DNA of 57,252 nucleotides from positions 1 through 57,252 of the forward strand of contig VAZV01000174.1 in assembly GCA_005884765.1 (NCBI GenBank), in the 5' to 3' direction. Position 1 is the first letter of the stretch, and every line of letters starts with the position of its first letter. Source of the DNA: Alphaproteobacteria bacterium. GTDB lineage: Bacteria; Pseudomonadota; Alphaproteobacteria; Rhizobiales; Xanthobacteraceae. Shown one piece after another: positions 8,462 through 18,386 of this stretch. A program made the position numbers and the translations under genes. The notes beneath the pieces are model-generated. The model did not search any database. It saw nothing but the letters and a program-made list of their open reading frames with translations, and was not told the DNA's origin.

Positions 8462-11400
8462 GCGGCTTCTCCGATAAGGCGGCGGCTTTGGCGCCTTGCT
8501 TCTTGTGTACCATACTAAAAACCACTGGAACGAACATCAGCGTGGCGGCGGTTGCGAAGATCAGGCCGCCGATCACGGCGCGCCCAAGCGGCGCGTTCTG
8601 CTCGCCGCCCTCGCCCAAGCCAAGCGCCATCGGCGTCATGCCGATGATCATGGCGAGCGCCGTCATCAGCACCGGACGGAACCGCACGAAGCCGGCTTCA
8701 AGTGCCGCCGCGGCGGGATCTCCGAGTTCTTCGTAGCGCTCGCGCGCAAAGCTGATCACCAGCACGCTGTTGGCGGTGGCAACGCCCATGCACATGATCG
8801 AGCCGGTGAGCGCCGGCACCGACAGCGTGGTCTGCGTCGAAAACAGCATCCACACGATGCCTGCGAGCGCCGCCGGCAACGCGGTGATGATCACGAACGG
8901 ATCGGACCATGACTGGAAGTTCACCACGATCAGCAAATAAATCAGCACCACCGCGGCGAGCAGCCCGAACAATAGCCCCGAGAACGCGCTGTTCATGGTC
9001 TGCACCTGGCCGAGCAGGACCACCGACGAGCCTTTCGGCACCTGCTTGGCGGTGTCCGCAATGATGGCCCTGACGTCGGCGGCAACCGCGCCGAGGTCGC
9101 GGCCCTGCGGGGTTGCGTAGATCTGCACCATCGGCTGGATATCATATTGCGATACCACGGCGCTCGACGTGGCGCGCGTAACGTCGGCGATGCCGCCCAG
9201 GATCGGCGATTGCGAAATACCGGGAGCCGTGATCGGCAGCGTCTGCAGCGCACTCAGCGAATCGATCTGATATTGCGGTGTCTGCATCACGATCGAATAT
9301 GAAACGCCGTTGTCCGGATTGAGATAGTAGGTCGGCGCCACCTGTGAGCTCCCGGCCAGATTGACGACGAGCGCGTTGGTCACGTCGCGCTCGGTCATCC
9401 CCACATATTGCGCGCGGGTGCGGTCGACGTCGATGTTGAAGGTCGGATTGTTGGGCGATTGCTGGATGCGCGCATCGGCAACGCCCGGAATGCGGCGGAC
9501 CCGGCTCAGCAACTTGTTGGCGTAGGCGAAGTTGGCGGCAAGATCCGCGCCGCGGATCTGAAGATCGATCGGCGCCGGCGCGCCGAAATTGAGGATCTGG
9601 CTGACGATATCGGCGGGCAGGAACGCAAACGTCATGCCCGGAAAGGCCCGCGGCAACTGCTCGCGCAAAGCCTGGACGTGTTCAGCCGTCGGCCGGTGGC
9701 CTTCTTTCAGCTTGATCTGGACGTCGCCGTCTTGCGGGCCGATCACGCCGGTATTGTTGTAGGTCATGTTGATGCCGCTGATGGGCATGCCGATGTTGTC
9801 GGCGACCGTGTCGATCTCTCGCGGCGGAATGATCTTGCGGACCGCTTTTTGCACGTCGGCGAGCTGACTGGCGGTCTCCTCGACGCGGGTGCCGACCTGG
9901 GTCCGCACGTGCATCAGGATATTGCCGGCGTCGACGGAAGGAAAGAAGTTGCGGCCAAGGAACGGCGCCAGCAGGAACGACACTGCGACAAATCCGAGAA
10001 AAGCAATCACGAAGGTCGGCCGATGTCCAAGCGCCATCGACAAGAGACCGCGGTAGCCCTGGCGAATGCGCTCAAAGCCTGTCTCAAAGCTCCGCTGGAA
10101 ACGCACGAGCGGATTGCGCGAGCGCGGCGGCCCGGCGCCCTCATCATGGCGCACATGGGCCTGCAGCAGATAATTCGCCATCGTCGGCACCAGCGTGCGC
10201 GACAGGATGAACGACCAGACCATGGCGAACATCACGGCTTCGGCCATCGGCACGAACAGAAAGCGGGCGACGCCGGTCAGGAAGAACATCGGCACGAACA
10301 CGATGCAGATGCACAACAGTGAGACGAAGGCCGGCGTGACGATCTGATTGGCGCCATCCAGGATCGATTGCTCGACGGGTTTGCCCTGCTCCAAATGGTA
10401 ATTGATGTTCTCGATGGTCACCGTGGCGTCGTCGACGAGGATGCCGACCGCGAGCGCCAGCCCGCCCAGCGTCATGATGTTGAGCGTCTCGCCGATCGCC
10501 GACAGCATGACGATGGCGCCCATGATCGACAGCGGAATCGAGACGGCGATGATGAGCGTCGAACGCCAGCTTCCGAGAAACAGCAGGATCATCACGCTGG
10601 TCAAGAGCGCCGCGATGACGCCCTCATTGGCGACGCCGCCGATGGCGCCGCGGACGAACAGCGATTGATCGCCGATGAAGGCGACCTTGAGCGCATCTGG
10701 CAACTGATCCTTGACGTCGATCACCTTCTGCTTGATGCCGGCGATGATGTCCAGCGTCGAGATAGCGCCCGCCTTCAGCACCATCATCAGCACTGAACGA
10801 TTGCCATCGACGTGGACGATATTGGTCTGCGGTGGATTGCCGTCGCGCACGCTGGCGACGTCGCGGATATAGACCATGGCGCCGTTGACGGCCTTGATCG
10901 GCAGGTTGCCGAGGTCCTCCATCTTGATCGGGGAATTGTTGAGCTGGAGGGTATATTCGAAGCCGCCGATCTTCTGGGTGCCGATCGGCGTGATCAGGTT
11001 TTGCGCGGCGAGCGTGTTGGCGACGTCCTGCCCGGACAGGCCGCGCGCCTGCAGCGCCTCCGAATTGAGGTCGATCTGGACCTGGCGCTGCTTGCCGCCG
11101 AAGGGGTACGGGATCGCCGCGCCCGGCACCGTGACCAGCGGCGTGCGGAGCTGGTTGATGCCGATGTCGGCGAGATTCTGTTCGGTCAACCCTTCGCCCG
11201 ACAGCGCGACCTGAATGATCGGCACCGTGGAGGCGCTGTAGTTGAGGATCAGCGGCGGCGTCGAACCTGGCGGCAATTGCTTGAGCAGGGTCTGCGAGAT
11301 CGCGGTGACCTGGGCATTCGCGGTGCGGATGTCGACGTTCGGCTGGAAGAAGATCTTGACGATACCGACGCCATTATACGAATTGGCAACGATGTGCTCG

Positions 11401-11636
11401 ATGTCGTTGACCGTCGTCGTCAGCGCGCGCTGGAACGGTGAGACGATACGTCCGGCCATCTGGTCCGGCGGCAGACCCGTATATTGCCAGACCACGCCGA
11501 TGACGGGGATGCGGATATCAGGGAAGATGTCGGTTGGCGTGCGCAGCGCGGCGAGCGGTCCCATGATCAGCAGGAGAAGCGCGAGCACGACAAAAGTATA
11601 CGGCCGGCTTAGCGCGATGCGGACCAGTGCGATCAT
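8451..11636 (-). CDS. RND family efflux transporter, inner-membrane pump (AcrB/HAE1-like)
   Basis: A proton-driven exporter of 1061 residues with the usual 12 transmembrane helices and two large periplasmic loops. Visible marks are the N-terminal helix followed by TDIFPDIRIPVIGVVWQYTG, the central helix-4 proton relay GILVDDATVTIENI with paired aspartates, and a second-half repeat GSIMCMGVATANSVLVISFARE. The hydrophobic C-terminal helix ends before a basic tail. The gene precedes its membrane fusion partner, the reverse of the common order. Substrate specificity cannot be read from sequence; the type is multidrug/organic rather than metal, because no Met-rich metal relay is seen. No regulator is adjacent. 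Confidence 0.9.
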   Translation of the reverse strand: MIALVRIALSRPYTFVVLALLLLIMGPLAALRTPTDIFPDIRIPVIGVVWQYTGLPPDQMAGRIVSPFQRALTTTVNDIEHIVANSYNGVGIVKIFFQPNVDIRTANAQVTAISQTLLKQLPPGSTPPLILNYSASTVPIIQVALSGEGLTEQNLADIGINQLRTPLVTVPGAAIPYPFGGKQRQVQIDLNSEALQARGLSGQDVANTLAAQNLITPIGTQKIGGFEYTLQLNNSPIKMEDLGNLPIKAVNGAMVYIRDVASVRDGNPPQTNIVHVDGNRSVLMMVLKAGAISTLDIIAGIKQKVIDVKDQLPDALKVAFIGDQSLFVRGAIGGVANEGVIAALLTSVMILLFLGSWRSTLIIAVSIPLSIMGAIVMLSAIGETLNIMTLGGLALAVGILVDDATVTIENINYHLEQGKPVEQSILDGANQIVTPAFVSLLCICIVFVPMFFLTGVARFLFVPMAEAVMFAMVWSFILSRTLVPTMANYLLQAHVRHDEGAGPPRSRNPLVRFQRSFETGFERIRQGYRGLLSMALGHRPTFVIAFLGFVAVSFLLAPFLGRNFFPSVDAGNILMHVRTQVGTRVEETASQLADVQKAVRKIIPPREIDTVADNIGMPISGINMTYNNTGVIGPQDGDVQIKLKEGHRPTAEHVQALREQLPRAFPGMTFAFLPADIVSQILNFGAPAPIDLQIRGADLAANFAYANKLLSRVRRIPGVADARIQQSPNNPTFNIDVDRTRAQYVGMTERDVTNALVVNLAGSSQVAPTYYLNPDNGVSYSIVMQTPQYQIDSLSALQTLPITAPGISQSPILGGIADVTRATSSAVVSQYDIQPMVQIYATPQGRDLGAVAADVRAIIADTAKQVPKGSSVVLLGQVQTMNSAFSGLLFGLLAAVVLIYLLIVVNFQSWSDPFVIITALPAALAGIVWMLFSTQTTLSVPALTGSIMCMGVATANSVLVISFARERYEELGDPAAAALEAGFVRFRPVLMTALAMIIGMTPMALGLGEGGEQNAPLGRAVIGGLIFATAATLMFVPVVFSMVHKKQGAKAAALSEKPHAH

Positions 11637-11807
11637 AAAACGGGCAGCCCCCAGGTCAGGCGGAATGACCCGGAACCTGCGCCGAAAGCCATTCGTCGGC
11701 GCTATTTACCCGAACTGCAGCAAAATAGCTAACAGCCGGACGCAACGCTCTCCATCACTTCCGCGATAGCTGTGTACGCCGACTGTGCCGCCACAGATCA
11801 CGCCAGC

Positions 11808-13499
11808 TCAGGCGGCGCGAACAGAACCGAGAAACTTGCCGACCTCGAGCTTGAGGCGGTTGCTGTCACTGGACAGCGACTGCGCGGCGGAGAGGACCTG
11901 TGAGGAAGCCGATCCGGTCTCAGTAGCGCCGCGCTGAACGTCGGCGATGTTGGCGGATACCTGCTGGGTGCCCTGGGCCGCCTGCTGCACGTTGCGGGAG
12001 ATTTCCTTGGTTGCCGCGCCCTGCTCCTCCACCGCCGCGGCAATGGTCGATGCGATCTCCGAGAGCCGCTCGATGGTGCCGCTGATCTCCTTGATCGCCC
12101 CCACCGAGTCCTGGGTCGCCGCCTGGATGCCGGTGACCTGCTGTCCGATCTCGCCGGTGGCCTTGGCGGTTTGCTCGGCCAGCGCCTTCACCTCGGACGC
12201 CACCACCGCGAAGCCGCGGCCGGCTTCACCGGCGCGCGCCGCCTCGATCGTGGCGTTCAGCGCCAACAGGTTAGTCTGTCCGGCGATCGTATTGATCAAT
12301 TCGACGACATCGCCGATCCGGCTTGCCGCCTTCGACAATTCGCTGACGCGGTCGGTGGTGGTGCGCGCCTGACCGACGGCATCGCCCGCCATTCGCGCCG
12401 ATTCCTGCACCTGGCGGCTGATCTCGTTGACGGAGGACGACAGTTCTTCCGTTGCGGAGGCCACCGACTGCACGTTGGTGGAGGCCTCTTCGGAAGCCGA
12501 AGCAACCGCGGTCGCCATTTCCTGCGACCGATCCGCGGTAGCCGACAGCGTGCCGGCCGAGGCTTCGAGCTGGGTCGACGCAGAGGACACGGTCTGGACG
12601 ATCTCGCCGATCATCGATTCAAAATCGCGCGTGATGGCATCGACCCTGCGCCCGCGTTCGATCTTGGCTTCCGCGTCGAGCGCTGCGGCCTCGTCGGCCG
12701 CCTGCTTCGCGATCAGCGCTTCCTTGAACACCTGCAGTGTATCCGCCATGGCGCCGATTTCGGTCTTCTCACCCCGGTGCGGTACCTGCGCGGTCAAGTC
12801 GCCGGTGCCCAGCGCCTGCATCGGCTGCACAATGGAAGCGATCCCGCGCGTGACATCGCGGACCATATAAGCGCTGATACCAATGCCGACGACAACCGCA
12901 GCGCCGATGATGGTCGCAAGCATCACGAGCGCAGAAAAGTAATCGTCGGCCGCGTTTTGGGCCGCCTTGTCGGCGCCCGCATTGTTGAGATCGATGCCCT
13001 TCTTGAGGATATTGTCGGCTTCGATCCCGATCTTGTTGACCGTCTTGCTGTTCAGCTCGTGCGCTTCATGAGGCGTCTGGCCAGCGGCTTTCCGTGACAG
13101 GGCCATGACCTCCGCGGTGCCCTTCTTGTACTCTTCCCAGGTCTTGACCCAATCGTTGTAAAGCGCGCGCTCTTCCGCAGACGTGATCATCGGCTCGTAC
13201 GCCTGACGAATCTTGGTGTTGGCATCGACAACGGTGGCCAGGGTTTTTTCCGCCGCCTGCTTTTCTTCCAAGGTCTCCGCCAGCATGTGCTCCCGGATCA
13301 CGTTGCGGTAGGTGATGACGCCCGCGCGCAGATCACCGAGGACGCGGATGCTCGGCAGCCAGTTGGTCGTGATATCCACGGTGCTGGCATTGATCGCCCT
13401 CATTTTCGTGACTGCAAGGACGCCCGCTCCCGCCAACGCAACGAGCAGAACTGCGACCACGGTAGTGATCTTGGCGCGGATCGAAATCTTCGAAAGCAT
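11808..13499 (-). CDS. Methyl-accepting chemotaxis protein
   Basis: A membrane chemoreceptor that signals to CheA/CheW. With the ATG at 13499 it has 563 residues: a first membrane helix (about 12-32), a periplasmic four-helix-bundle sensor region containing [15 protein letters not shown], a second membrane helix (about 188-212), a HAMP domain, and a long coiled-coil signalling domain. The conserved tip reads [20 protein letters not shown] and is followed by [18 protein letters not shown]. No C-terminal CheR-binding pentapeptide is visible. The frame is open for 49 codons further upstream, but that stretch is basic and non-helical, while the chosen start places the first helix correctly. It is monocistronic; the ligand is unknown. 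Confidence 0.88.
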   Translation of the reverse strand: MLSKISIRAKITTVVAVLLVALAGAGVLAVTKMRAINASTVDITTNWLPSIRVLGDLRAGVITYRNVIREHMLAETLEEKQAAEKTLATVVDANTKIRQAYEPMITSAEERALYNDWVKTWEEYKKGTAEVMALSRKAAGQTPHEAHELNSKTVNKIGIEADNILKKGIDLNNAGADKAAQNAADDYFSALVMLATIIGAAVVVGIGISAYMVRDVTRGIASIVQPMQALGTGDLTAQVPHRGEKTEIGAMADTLQVFKEALIAKQAADEAAALDAEAKIERGRRVDAITRDFESMIGEIVQTVSSASTQLEASAGTLSATADRSQEMATAVASASEEASTNVQSVASATEELSSSVNEISRQVQESARMAGDAVGQARTTTDRVSELSKAASRIGDVVELINTIAGQTNLLALNATIEAARAGEAGRGFAVVASEVKALAEQTAKATGEIGQQVTGIQAATQDSVGAIKEISGTIERLSEIASTIAAAVEEQGAATKEISRNVQQAAQGTQQVSANIADVQRGATETGSASSQVLSAAQSLSSDSNRLKLEVGKFLGSVRAA

Positions 13500-13710
13500 G
13501 GATGGAGTCTCTTGCTTTGGGCGCGTCGGTGCGCCGGGGACCACCTGTGAGGGCACGCGAACCAGGCGATGCCGCGCTGCATCAAAATTGATTCGGCCTA
13601 CGCATGCGTTAACCGGTCCTGCCAACGGGGCTGTCGAAGAGTACAAATTGGAAATTCAATGCAGCTATGCGCTTGGAGCCTAGGTCAGAACCTAAGCGGC
13701 AGTTTTTTAT

Positions 13711-13760
13711 TTTGACGCGTTTTGTTGACGCGAGCCGGTACCCACTCGAAAACGCTTTAG
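13711..13760. repeat. Intergenic repeat related to family F
   Basis: Contains a direct repeat, GACGCGTTTTGTTGACGCG, followed by GAGCCGGTACCCACTCG and AAAACGC. It shares the CCGGTACCCAC core with the repeat at 2271-2370. It reaches the stop codon of otnK and probably lies in its 3' untranslated region. Confidence 0.65.
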
Positions 13761-15046
13761 CGCATCAGCTTGAGCGCATCGGAGAAGAATTCCGGACCGC
13801 CAAAGTTGCCTGATTTTAGTGCAAGCAGCATGTCGCCTTGCTTGTCACCGACCGCCCTCAGCACCGGCACGCCGGCCGCAATCTCCGCCCCCACCAGGAA
13901 GCCGGGGATTCCCAAACGATCCACCACCGCGCCTGAAGTTTCGCCACCGGCCACAACGAGCCGCCGTAGACCCGATCGCACCAGCCCTTCGGCGATATCG
14001 GCCATCGCCTGCTCGATGGCGTGCCCGGCAGCATCGCGGCCGTAGCGCGCCTGAAGGGCCGCGACCTGGTCCGGCGTCGAACTCGAGGCAATCAGGACCG
14101 GACCTTGTTCGAGCCGCTGTTTGGCCCAGGCCAGCGCGCGCAAGCCTTCCTCCTTGCCCGCTACCACGCGATCGGGATCAAGATGGAGTACCGGCATGAC
14201 ACGTTCGGCATTCGCGATCTGGCCGAGGGTCGCCTGCGAACAACTGCCGGCAAGGCAGGCCGCAGGCCCGCCGACCGGCGCGTCTGACATCGCGTCCGCT
14301 GCGTTCGCTCTCGCCTTGCCGGAGGTGACCAGCGCCCGCGCCAACCCAAGACCGATGCCGGAGGCACCAACCGAGACGCGATGATCGAGCGCTACCTTGC
14401 CGATGGTCTCCAGATCGGGGTCGAACACCGCATCGACGACGGCAGCGCCGATGCCCCGACTTGCGAGATCGGCAAGACGCGCGCGCACCGCGTCGACCCC
14501 GCGCGACAGCACCGCGAGGTCGACGAGCCCGACCTTGGTCCTGCTCTGGCGCGCCAGCACCCGCACCAGATTGGAATCGTGCATCGGATTGAGCGGATGA
14601 TCCTTTAACGGGCTTTCGTTCAGCGGGACCGAACCCACGAACAGATTGCCCTGGTAGACAGTGCGCCCGGTTTGCGGAAACGCCGGCGTCACCAGCACGA
14701 TCGTGTCGCCGGAATCGGCGCGCAGCGCATCCATCACCGGACCGATGTTGCCGGCATCGGTGGAATCGAAGGTCGAGCAGATCTTGAACAGCACGTGAGA
14801 CGCGCCGCGTCCGCGCAGCCATTTCTCGGCAGCGCGCGAGCGTGCCACCGCAAGCCCGGCCTCGATCGAACGGCTCTTGAGCGAGACCACCACCGCATCG
14901 ACTTCGGGCAGCGCCAGATCGTCTCGCGGCACGCCGATGGTCTGCACCGTGCGCAGGCCGCACCTCGTCAGGGTGTTGGCGAGATCGGAGGCACCGGTGT
15001 AGTCGTCGGCGATGCAGCCAAGGGATAATTTGACGGCCAGCGTCAA
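13757..15046 (-). CDS. otnK: 3-oxo-tetronate kinase (four-carbon acid sugar kinase)
   Basis: Phosphorylates 3-oxo-tetronate to 3-oxo-tetronate 4-phosphate in the cytoplasm. The 429 residues begin with the family signature LGCIADDYTGASDLANTL, which binds the acid sugar, and end with the nucleotide-binding domain containing VVAGGETSGAVVDRLG. Length is normal. The predicted start is TTG, whose bases overlap the TGA of otnI, and GGAGC lies about 7 bases before it, so the two are translationally coupled. The neighbours supply the rest of the threonate pathway, which supports the specific assignment over a generic DUF1537 kinase. Confidence 0.87.
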   Translation of the reverse strand: MTLAVKLSLGCIADDYTGASDLANTLTRCGLRTVQTIGVPRDDLALPEVDAVVVSLKSRSIEAGLAVARSRAAEKWLRGRGASHVLFKICSTFDSTDAGNIGPVMDALRADSGDTIVLVTPAFPQTGRTVYQGNLFVGSVPLNESPLKDHPLNPMHDSNLVRVLARQSRTKVGLVDLAVLSRGVDAVRARLADLASRGIGAAVVDAVFDPDLETIGKVALDHRVSVGASGIGLGLARALVTSGKARANAADAMSDAPVGGPAACLAGSCSQATLGQIANAERVMPVLHLDPDRVVAGKEEGLRALAWAKQRLEQGPVLIASSSTPDQVAALQARYGRDAAGHAIEQAMADIAEGLVRSGLRRLVVAGGETSGAVVDRLGIPGFLVGAEIAAGVPVLRAVGDKQGDMLLALKSGNFGGPEFFSDALKLMR

Positions 15047-15825
15047 GGTTTTGCTCCGGCGTAAGGCTTGAACCAGGCAAGGCCATCGGTGGTCTTGCCG
15101 CGCGGATTGTATTCGCAGCCGACAAAGCCGCTGTAGCCGAGCCGATCCAGCTCATCGAACAGGAACGGATAATTCAGTTCCTCGCCATCCGGCTCGTTGC
15201 GCGAAGGAATGCTGGCGATCTGGACGTGGCCTGTTATCGGCATCATCTCGCGCAGCCGCATGGTGACATCGCCATGGATGATCTGGCAGTGATAGATGTC
15301 GAACTGAAGTTTGAGATTGGGGATTTTCAGCTCGTTGATCAGGTCGCGCGCGAACGCGAAATCGTTGAGGAAGTAGCCGGGCACGTTGCGGGGGTTGATC
15401 GGCTCGATCACCACGTCGAGGCCGTGAGGCGCGAAGAATTCGGCGGTCCATACCACCGATTTGCGAAACGCCGCCACGGCTTTGGGATCGTCGCGGTTGG
15501 CGATGCCAGCCATCAGATGCAGCCGCTTGACCCCGGTCGCCTGCGCGTAAGGCAGCGCGGTGCGCAGGCTTTCCTGCAGATCGGCGAAGCGATCCGGCAA
15601 CGCGGCAAAGCCTTTTTCGCCGGCATTCCAGTCGCCCGGCGGCAGGTTGAAAAGCGCTTGCGTCAGGCCGTTGTTGCGCAGCCGCTGGCCGACAGCCTCT
15701 GGAGGGTGTTCATACGGAAACAGGAATTCGACCGCGGTGAAGCCGGCCTTCGCCGCAGCCTCAAAACGCTCGAGGAACGGCACCTCGTTGAACATCATCG
15801 AGAGATTGGCGGCGAAACGGGGCAT
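15043..15825 (-). CDS. otnI: 2-oxo-tetronate isomerase (hydroxypyruvate isomerase-like)
   Basis: Isomerises 2-oxo-tetronate to 3-oxo-tetronate. A 260-residue TIM-barrel protein of the AP endonuclease 2/Hyi family, starting MPRFAANLSMMFNEVPF. Likely metal and substrate ligands include the Glu in DVVIEPINPRNVPGYF, the Asp/His in LQFDIYHCQI and GHVQIAS, and the Glu in FVGCEYNPRG. AGAGGACAG precedes the ATG. It lies 20 bases downstream of ltnD and overlaps otnK. Hydroxypyruvate isomerase is the alternative; the operon context favours OtnI. Confidence 0.87.
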   Translation of the reverse strand: MPRFAANLSMMFNEVPFLERFEAAAKAGFTAVEFLFPYEHPPEAVGQRLRNNGLTQALFNLPPGDWNAGEKGFAALPDRFADLQESLRTALPYAQATGVKRLHLMAGIANRDDPKAVAAFRKSVVWTAEFFAPHGLDVVIEPINPRNVPGYFLNDFAFARDLINELKIPNLKLQFDIYHCQIIHGDVTMRLREMMPITGHVQIASIPSRNEPDGEELNYPFLFDELDRLGYSGFVGCEYNPRGKTTDGLAWFKPYAGAKP

Positions 15826-15845
15826 CGACTGTCCTCTTGTTGGCT

Positions 15846-16760
15846 CTATTTGGTATCACCCGGCAGATGGGTGCCGGAGATGCGCCCGTACAGCCGCGCC
15901 ACCGAGGCATCGTCGTCGCGGCCCATGCCGGAGGCCGACGCCATCAGAAACATCTGCAGCGCGGCGGATGCCAGCGGCGCGGGGAATCTTGCCGAGCGCG
16001 CCATGTCCTGGACGATGCCAAGGTCTTTGACAAAAATTTCCACCGCGCTGCGCGGCTTGTAATCGCCTGATATCACATGCGGCATGCGGTTCTCGAACAT
16101 CCAGGAATTGCCGGCGGAGGCCGTGATCACCTCATAGACCTTCTGGAGGTCGAGCCCTTGTTTGGCGGCAAACGTCATGGCTTCCGAGGCGGCGGCGATA
16201 TGCACGCCGGCGAGCAGCTGGTTGATCATCTTGAACGCGGCGCCCTGGCCTGCGGCATCGCCAAGCTCATAGAGTTTTGCCGCCATGGCATCGAGCGCCG
16301 GCCGCGCTTTCGCGAAGGCTAAGGCACTGCCCGAGGCAAGGATGGTCAGTTCGCCCTGCGCCGCGCGCTGCGCGCCGCCCGAGATCGGCGCGTCCAGATA
16401 ATGCCGGCCGGTGGCTTCCAGTTGCTTTGCGAGCCGCCGCGCCACCTCCGGGTCCATGGTCGCCGACGATACGAACACAGCATCCTTGACCAGCGTCTCC
16501 GCGACGCCGTCTTTACCGAACAGAACGGTTTCGGTCTGGGCGGCGTTGAGGACGACGCAGATGACAATGTCGGCCTGGTGAGCCGCCTGCGCCGGGGTCT
16601 GGGCGCCCTTGCCGCCATCGGCGACAAAGCGGGCGACCGCTTCGCCTGCGACGTCGTAGCCGGTGACCTCAAAGCCGGCGCGTTTGAGCGAAGTCGCCAT
16701 GCCAAAGCCCATTGAGCCGAGCCCGATGACGGCGATGCGCGGTTTTGCGGATAAAGACAT
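15846..16760 (-). CDS. ltnD: L-threonate dehydrogenase (beta-hydroxyacid dehydrogenase family)
   Basis: NAD-dependent oxidation of L-threonate (a four-carbon sugar acid) to 2-oxo-tetronate, the first step of the local pathway. The 304 residues show the N-terminal Rossmann motif VIGLGSMGFGMA, the substrate-binding segment DAPISGGAQRA and the catalytic Lys in GAAFKMINQLLAG, the hallmarks of the 3-hydroxyisobutyrate dehydrogenase family. The start has AGGGGAAC upstream. It is the first gene of a three-gene leftward operon and is divergent from otnC across 118 bases, so both transcripts probably share control. Specificity is inferred from the neighbours. Confidence 0.83.
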   Translation of the reverse strand: MSLSAKPRIAVIGLGSMGFGMATSLKRAGFEVTGYDVAGEAVARFVADGGKGAQTPAQAAHQADIVICVVLNAAQTETVLFGKDGVAETLVKDAVFVSSATMDPEVARRLAKQLEATGRHYLDAPISGGAQRAAQGELTILASGSALAFAKARPALDAMAAKLYELGDAAGQGAAFKMINQLLAGVHIAAASEAMTFAAKQGLDLQKVYEVITASAGNSWMFENRMPHVISGDYKPRSAVEIFVKDLGIVQDMARSARFPAPLASAALQMFLMASASGMGRDDDASVARLYGRISGTHLPGDTK

Positions 16761-16878
16761 GCAGCGGTTCCCCTAAGGTTTCCTCGCAGCCGCAATTGTC
16801 GTGGCGGCCTTGGCCTTGGGTATCACGGCTTGGCCGCGCTGCCAAAGCGTGAGACAAGGCGAAAAAGGGTAGAATGCC

Positions 16879-17538
16879 ATGGGCGAAACAAAGCTCCGTG
16901 AGGAAATCTGCCGCCTCGGGTGCTCGCTGTTCGAGCGCGGCCTGACGCCGGGCTCATCGGGCAATATCAGCATCAGGCTTGACGACGGCGGCTGGCTCGT
17001 GACCCCGACCAACGCCTCGCTCGGCTCGCTCGACCCGGCACGGTTGTCGCGGCTTTCGGCGGACGGCCGGCTGGTCTCGGGCGATACGCCCACCAAGGAA
17101 GTGCCGCTGCATACCGCGCTCTACCAGACCCGCGACGCCGCGCGCGCGGTGGTGCATCTGCATTCGACGCATTCGGTCGCACTCTCGATGCTGCCGGAGA
17201 TCGATCCTCGCGCGGCATTGCCCCCGATGACGGCCTATTACCTGATGAAATGCGGTGCCACCGCACTGGTGCCCTATTATCGGCCCGGCGATCCCGCCGT
17301 GGCCGACGCGATCAAAGGGCTCGCGGGGAACTACTCTTCCGTACTGCTCGCCAATCACGGCCCGGTGGTCTCGGGCGATACGCTGGAGGCCGCGGTGTTT
17401 GCGATCGAGGAGCTGGAAGAAACGGCCAAACTCTATCTGCTGCTGCGCGGGTTGAACCCGCGCTACCTGACGCCGGCGCAGGTCGCGGATCTGGCGAAGA
17501 CGTTCGGGTTGGTGCTGCCGGAGCATGGGCACGACTGA
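16879..17538 (+). CDS. otnC: 3-oxo-tetronate 4-phosphate decarboxylase (class II aldolase family)
   Basis: Converts 3-oxo-tetronate 4-phosphate to dihydroxyacetone phosphate and CO2, ending the threonate pathway. A 219-residue class II aldolase/adducin protein: GLTPGSSGNISIR binds the substrate phosphate, the zinc ligands are His in VVHLHSTHS and a third His in LLANHGPVVSG, and the acid Glu/Asp lies near KEVPLHTALYQ. AAAAAGGGT precedes the ATG. It is divergent from ltnD. A fuculose-phosphate aldolase-like role is possible in isolation, but the presence of all three partner genes supports OtnC. Confidence 0.87.
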   Translation: MGETKLREEICRLGCSLFERGLTPGSSGNISIRLDDGGWLVTPTNASLGSLDPARLSRLSADGRLVSGDTPTKEVPLHTALYQTRDAARAVVHLHSTHSVALSMLPEIDPRAALPPMTAYYLMKCGATALVPYYRPGDPAVADAIKGLAGNYSSVLLANHGPVVSGDTLEAAVFAIEELEETAKLYLLLRGLNPRYLTPAQVADLAKTFGLVLPEHGHD

Positions 17539-17546
17539 CCCCTCCT

Positions 17547-17672
17547 CGTCATTGCGAGCCAACGGGTCGCGCGAATGCGCGCCCGATGACAGGCTCCGCG
17601 AAGCAATCCAAATCAACAGCGAGCAAGGTGCTCAATGGATTGCTTCGTCACTTGCGCTCCTCGCAATGACGG
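17547..17672. repeat. Intergenic palindromic repeat (family A) with a distant perfect inverted copy
   Basis: A full-length copy of the GTCATTGCGAG family in the convergent gap between otnC and livF. Its first 64 bases (17547-17610) are, by eye, the exact reverse complement of 43290-43353. The element ends CTCCTCGCAATGACGG. Confidence 0.85.
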
Positions 17673-17681
17673 CTGCGCACG

Positions 17682-18386
17682 TCACAATCCCAGATACGCC
17701 TTGCGCACATCCGGATTGGTCCTGATCTCGGCGGCCGGGCCTTGCAGCAGCAAACGGCCGGTCTGCAGGATGTAGGCGCGGTCGGCGATGTCGAGGCATT
17801 CGGCCATCCGCTGCTCGACGATCAAGACCGTCATGCCGGCGTCGCGGATGCGCTTGACCGCGGCAAAGATCTCGTCGACCAGCTTTGGCATGATGCCCTG
17901 CGACGGCTCGTCCAGCATGAGTAGGCGCGGCCGCGTCATCAGGGCGCGGCCGATCGCCAGCATCTGCTGCTCGCCGCCGGATAACGTTTCGGCGCGCTGC
18001 TCCAGCCGCTCGGACAGACGTGGAAACAACTTGAACACCAGCGCCAACGGCTGGTCGCGATCGCCCTCGCTGCGAAACATGTAGCTGCCGAGCCGCAAAT
18101 TGTCGCGCACGGATAACCGCGGAAACAGCCGGCGGTTCTCCGGCACATAGGCGATGCCGCGCGCGGTAATCACATGCTGCGCCATACCGTCGATCCGCGC
18201 ACCGTCAAGCATCACCGTGCCGGAGCGCGGACGCTCGGCGCCGGCGATCGATTTCAGCAATGTCGATTTGCCCGCGCCGTTGGCACCCGCGACGCAGACG
18301 ATCTCGCCCTTCTCGACCTCGATCGAGACGGCCGAGATCGCCACCAATCCCTGATAGGCGGTGGTGACTTCATGCACTGAGAGCAT
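17682..18386 (-). CDS. livF: Branched-chain amino acid-type ABC transporter, ATP-binding protein LivF
   Basis: One of two ATPases powering uptake of branched-chain amino acids or related amides and acids. With the ATG at 18386 it has 234 residues. The Walker A motif is GANGAGKST, the signature LSGGEQQ and Walker B LLMLDEPSQG, with a switch His replaced by Gln in VEQRM, as is usual for LivF. The start lies inside the end of livG (17-base overlap). The upstream in-frame extension is out of keeping with the family and is rejected. The gene ends next to a family A repeat. Confidence 0.87.
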   Translation of the reverse strand: MLSVHEVTTAYQGLVAISAVSIEVEKGEIVCVAGANGAGKSTLLKSIAGAERPRSGTVMLDGARIDGMAQHVITARGIAYVPENRRLFPRLSVRDNLRLGSYMFRSEGDRDQPLALVFKLFPRLSERLEQRAETLSGGEQQMLAIGRALMTRPRLLMLDEPSQGIMPKLVDEIFAAVKRIRDAGMTVLIVEQRMAECLDIADRAYILQTGRLLLQGPAAEIRTNPDVRKAYLGL

